Source: Algoriphagus sp. A40 (GTDB lineage Bacteria > Bacteroidota > Bacteroidia > Cytophagales > Cyclobacteriaceae). Taken from it: a stretch of 64,000 bases of DNA. Below are positions 63,925 to 64,000 of the stretch, piece by piece. Both the position numbers and the translations under genes were made by a program. Numbering within the stretch: position 1 is the stretch's first letter; each line of letters opens with the position of its first letter. Where the stretch lies: contig NZ_MUNY01000036.1 in the NCBI RefSeq assembly GCF_002002735.1, positions 97,430-161,429 of the forward strand, given 5' to 3'. The notes beneath the pieces were generated by a model. That model saw nothing but the letters and a program-made list of their open reading frames with translations. It had not been told where the DNA came from and did not search any database.

Positions 63925-64000
63925 TTATTTTGTCTGGTATACTTCCATATTCATTTCTGCTGCAAGCTTGAGAACATATTTCTTTTTTTGGTTGAGTAGC
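63925..64000 (-). CDS. Possible 3' end of a gene cut by the window edge
   Basis: On the minus strand one frame is open from the edge to a TAA at 63925 and reads KKKYVLKLAAEMNMEVYQTK, a protein-like tail. The fragment is only about 24 residues, so no function can be given. Confidence 0.3.
   Translation of the reverse strand, partial: LLNQKKKYVLKLAAEMNMEVYQTK

Overview
The window looks like a piece of a Bacteroidota chromosome, most likely order Cytophagales and close to Cyclobacteriaceae/Algoriphagus. The reasons are the mix of Bacteroidota-typical families (DUF4142, DUF4153, DUF4260, DUF4924, DUF1080, S23 four-helix bundle, DUF4143 ATPase), the near absence of Shine-Dalgarno sequences, many secreted carbohydrate-active enzymes and sulfatase-type hydrolases, and typical Bacteroidota intergenic palindromes. 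This assignment is by recognition only; no 16S gene is present. Most of the window is ordinary chromosome.

Layout. 1-6650: secreted esterase, DUF4142 lipoprotein, DUF4260 membrane protein, GMC oxidoreductase and a beta-helix protein. 7300-9910: a membrane-protein cluster around a small winged-helix regulator; the regulator's two flanking genes carry the same 19-bp inverted repeat just upstream of their starts. 10090-12600: an AT-rich island with a frameshifted remnant, a two-TM coiled-coil protein and a RES-like protein, followed by near-tandem repeats. 12600-15510: YKHP-repeat secreted peptide and a NarL-type two-component pair. 15850-20750: GNAT, Tat-exported phospholipase C, DUF1761, VOC and a secreted protein. 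21070-22350: a TIR/DUF4062-like protein with two C-terminal TM segments overlapping a second small gene.

22530-33770 is a glycan/sulfoglycan degradation cluster: propeller plus six-hairpin lipoprotein, two divergent paralogous glycosidase-like proteins, sulfatase with a translationally coupled 40-aa membrane peptide, glycerophosphodiesterase and sugar isomerase. No SusC/SusD pair is present in the window. 33980-45480: CBM9-like secreted protein, PP-loop ATPase, fumarylacetoacetase, CocE-type acylase, DUF4143 ATPase whose start codon sits in a 41-bp palindrome, second phospholipase C, and a Bcr/CflA exporter.

45630-63770 is mostly housekeeping: valS, DUF1080, lipid kinase plus App1 phosphatase, M42 peptidase, PurF-type amidotransferase, a sigma-54 response regulator next to a hybrid kinase with a plausible sigma-54 promoter nearby, DsrE-like protein, tRNA-Leu(GAG), folD, S23 protein, lepA and DUF4924. 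The right edge cuts a possible minus-strand gene.

The best candidates for undescribed biology are the two small NAD-enzyme-like modules (RES-like at 11.2 kb, TIR-like at 22 kb), the twin-operator regulator cluster, and a set of palindromes with different arms but the same TTGAA centre, one of which covers the DUF4143 start codon.
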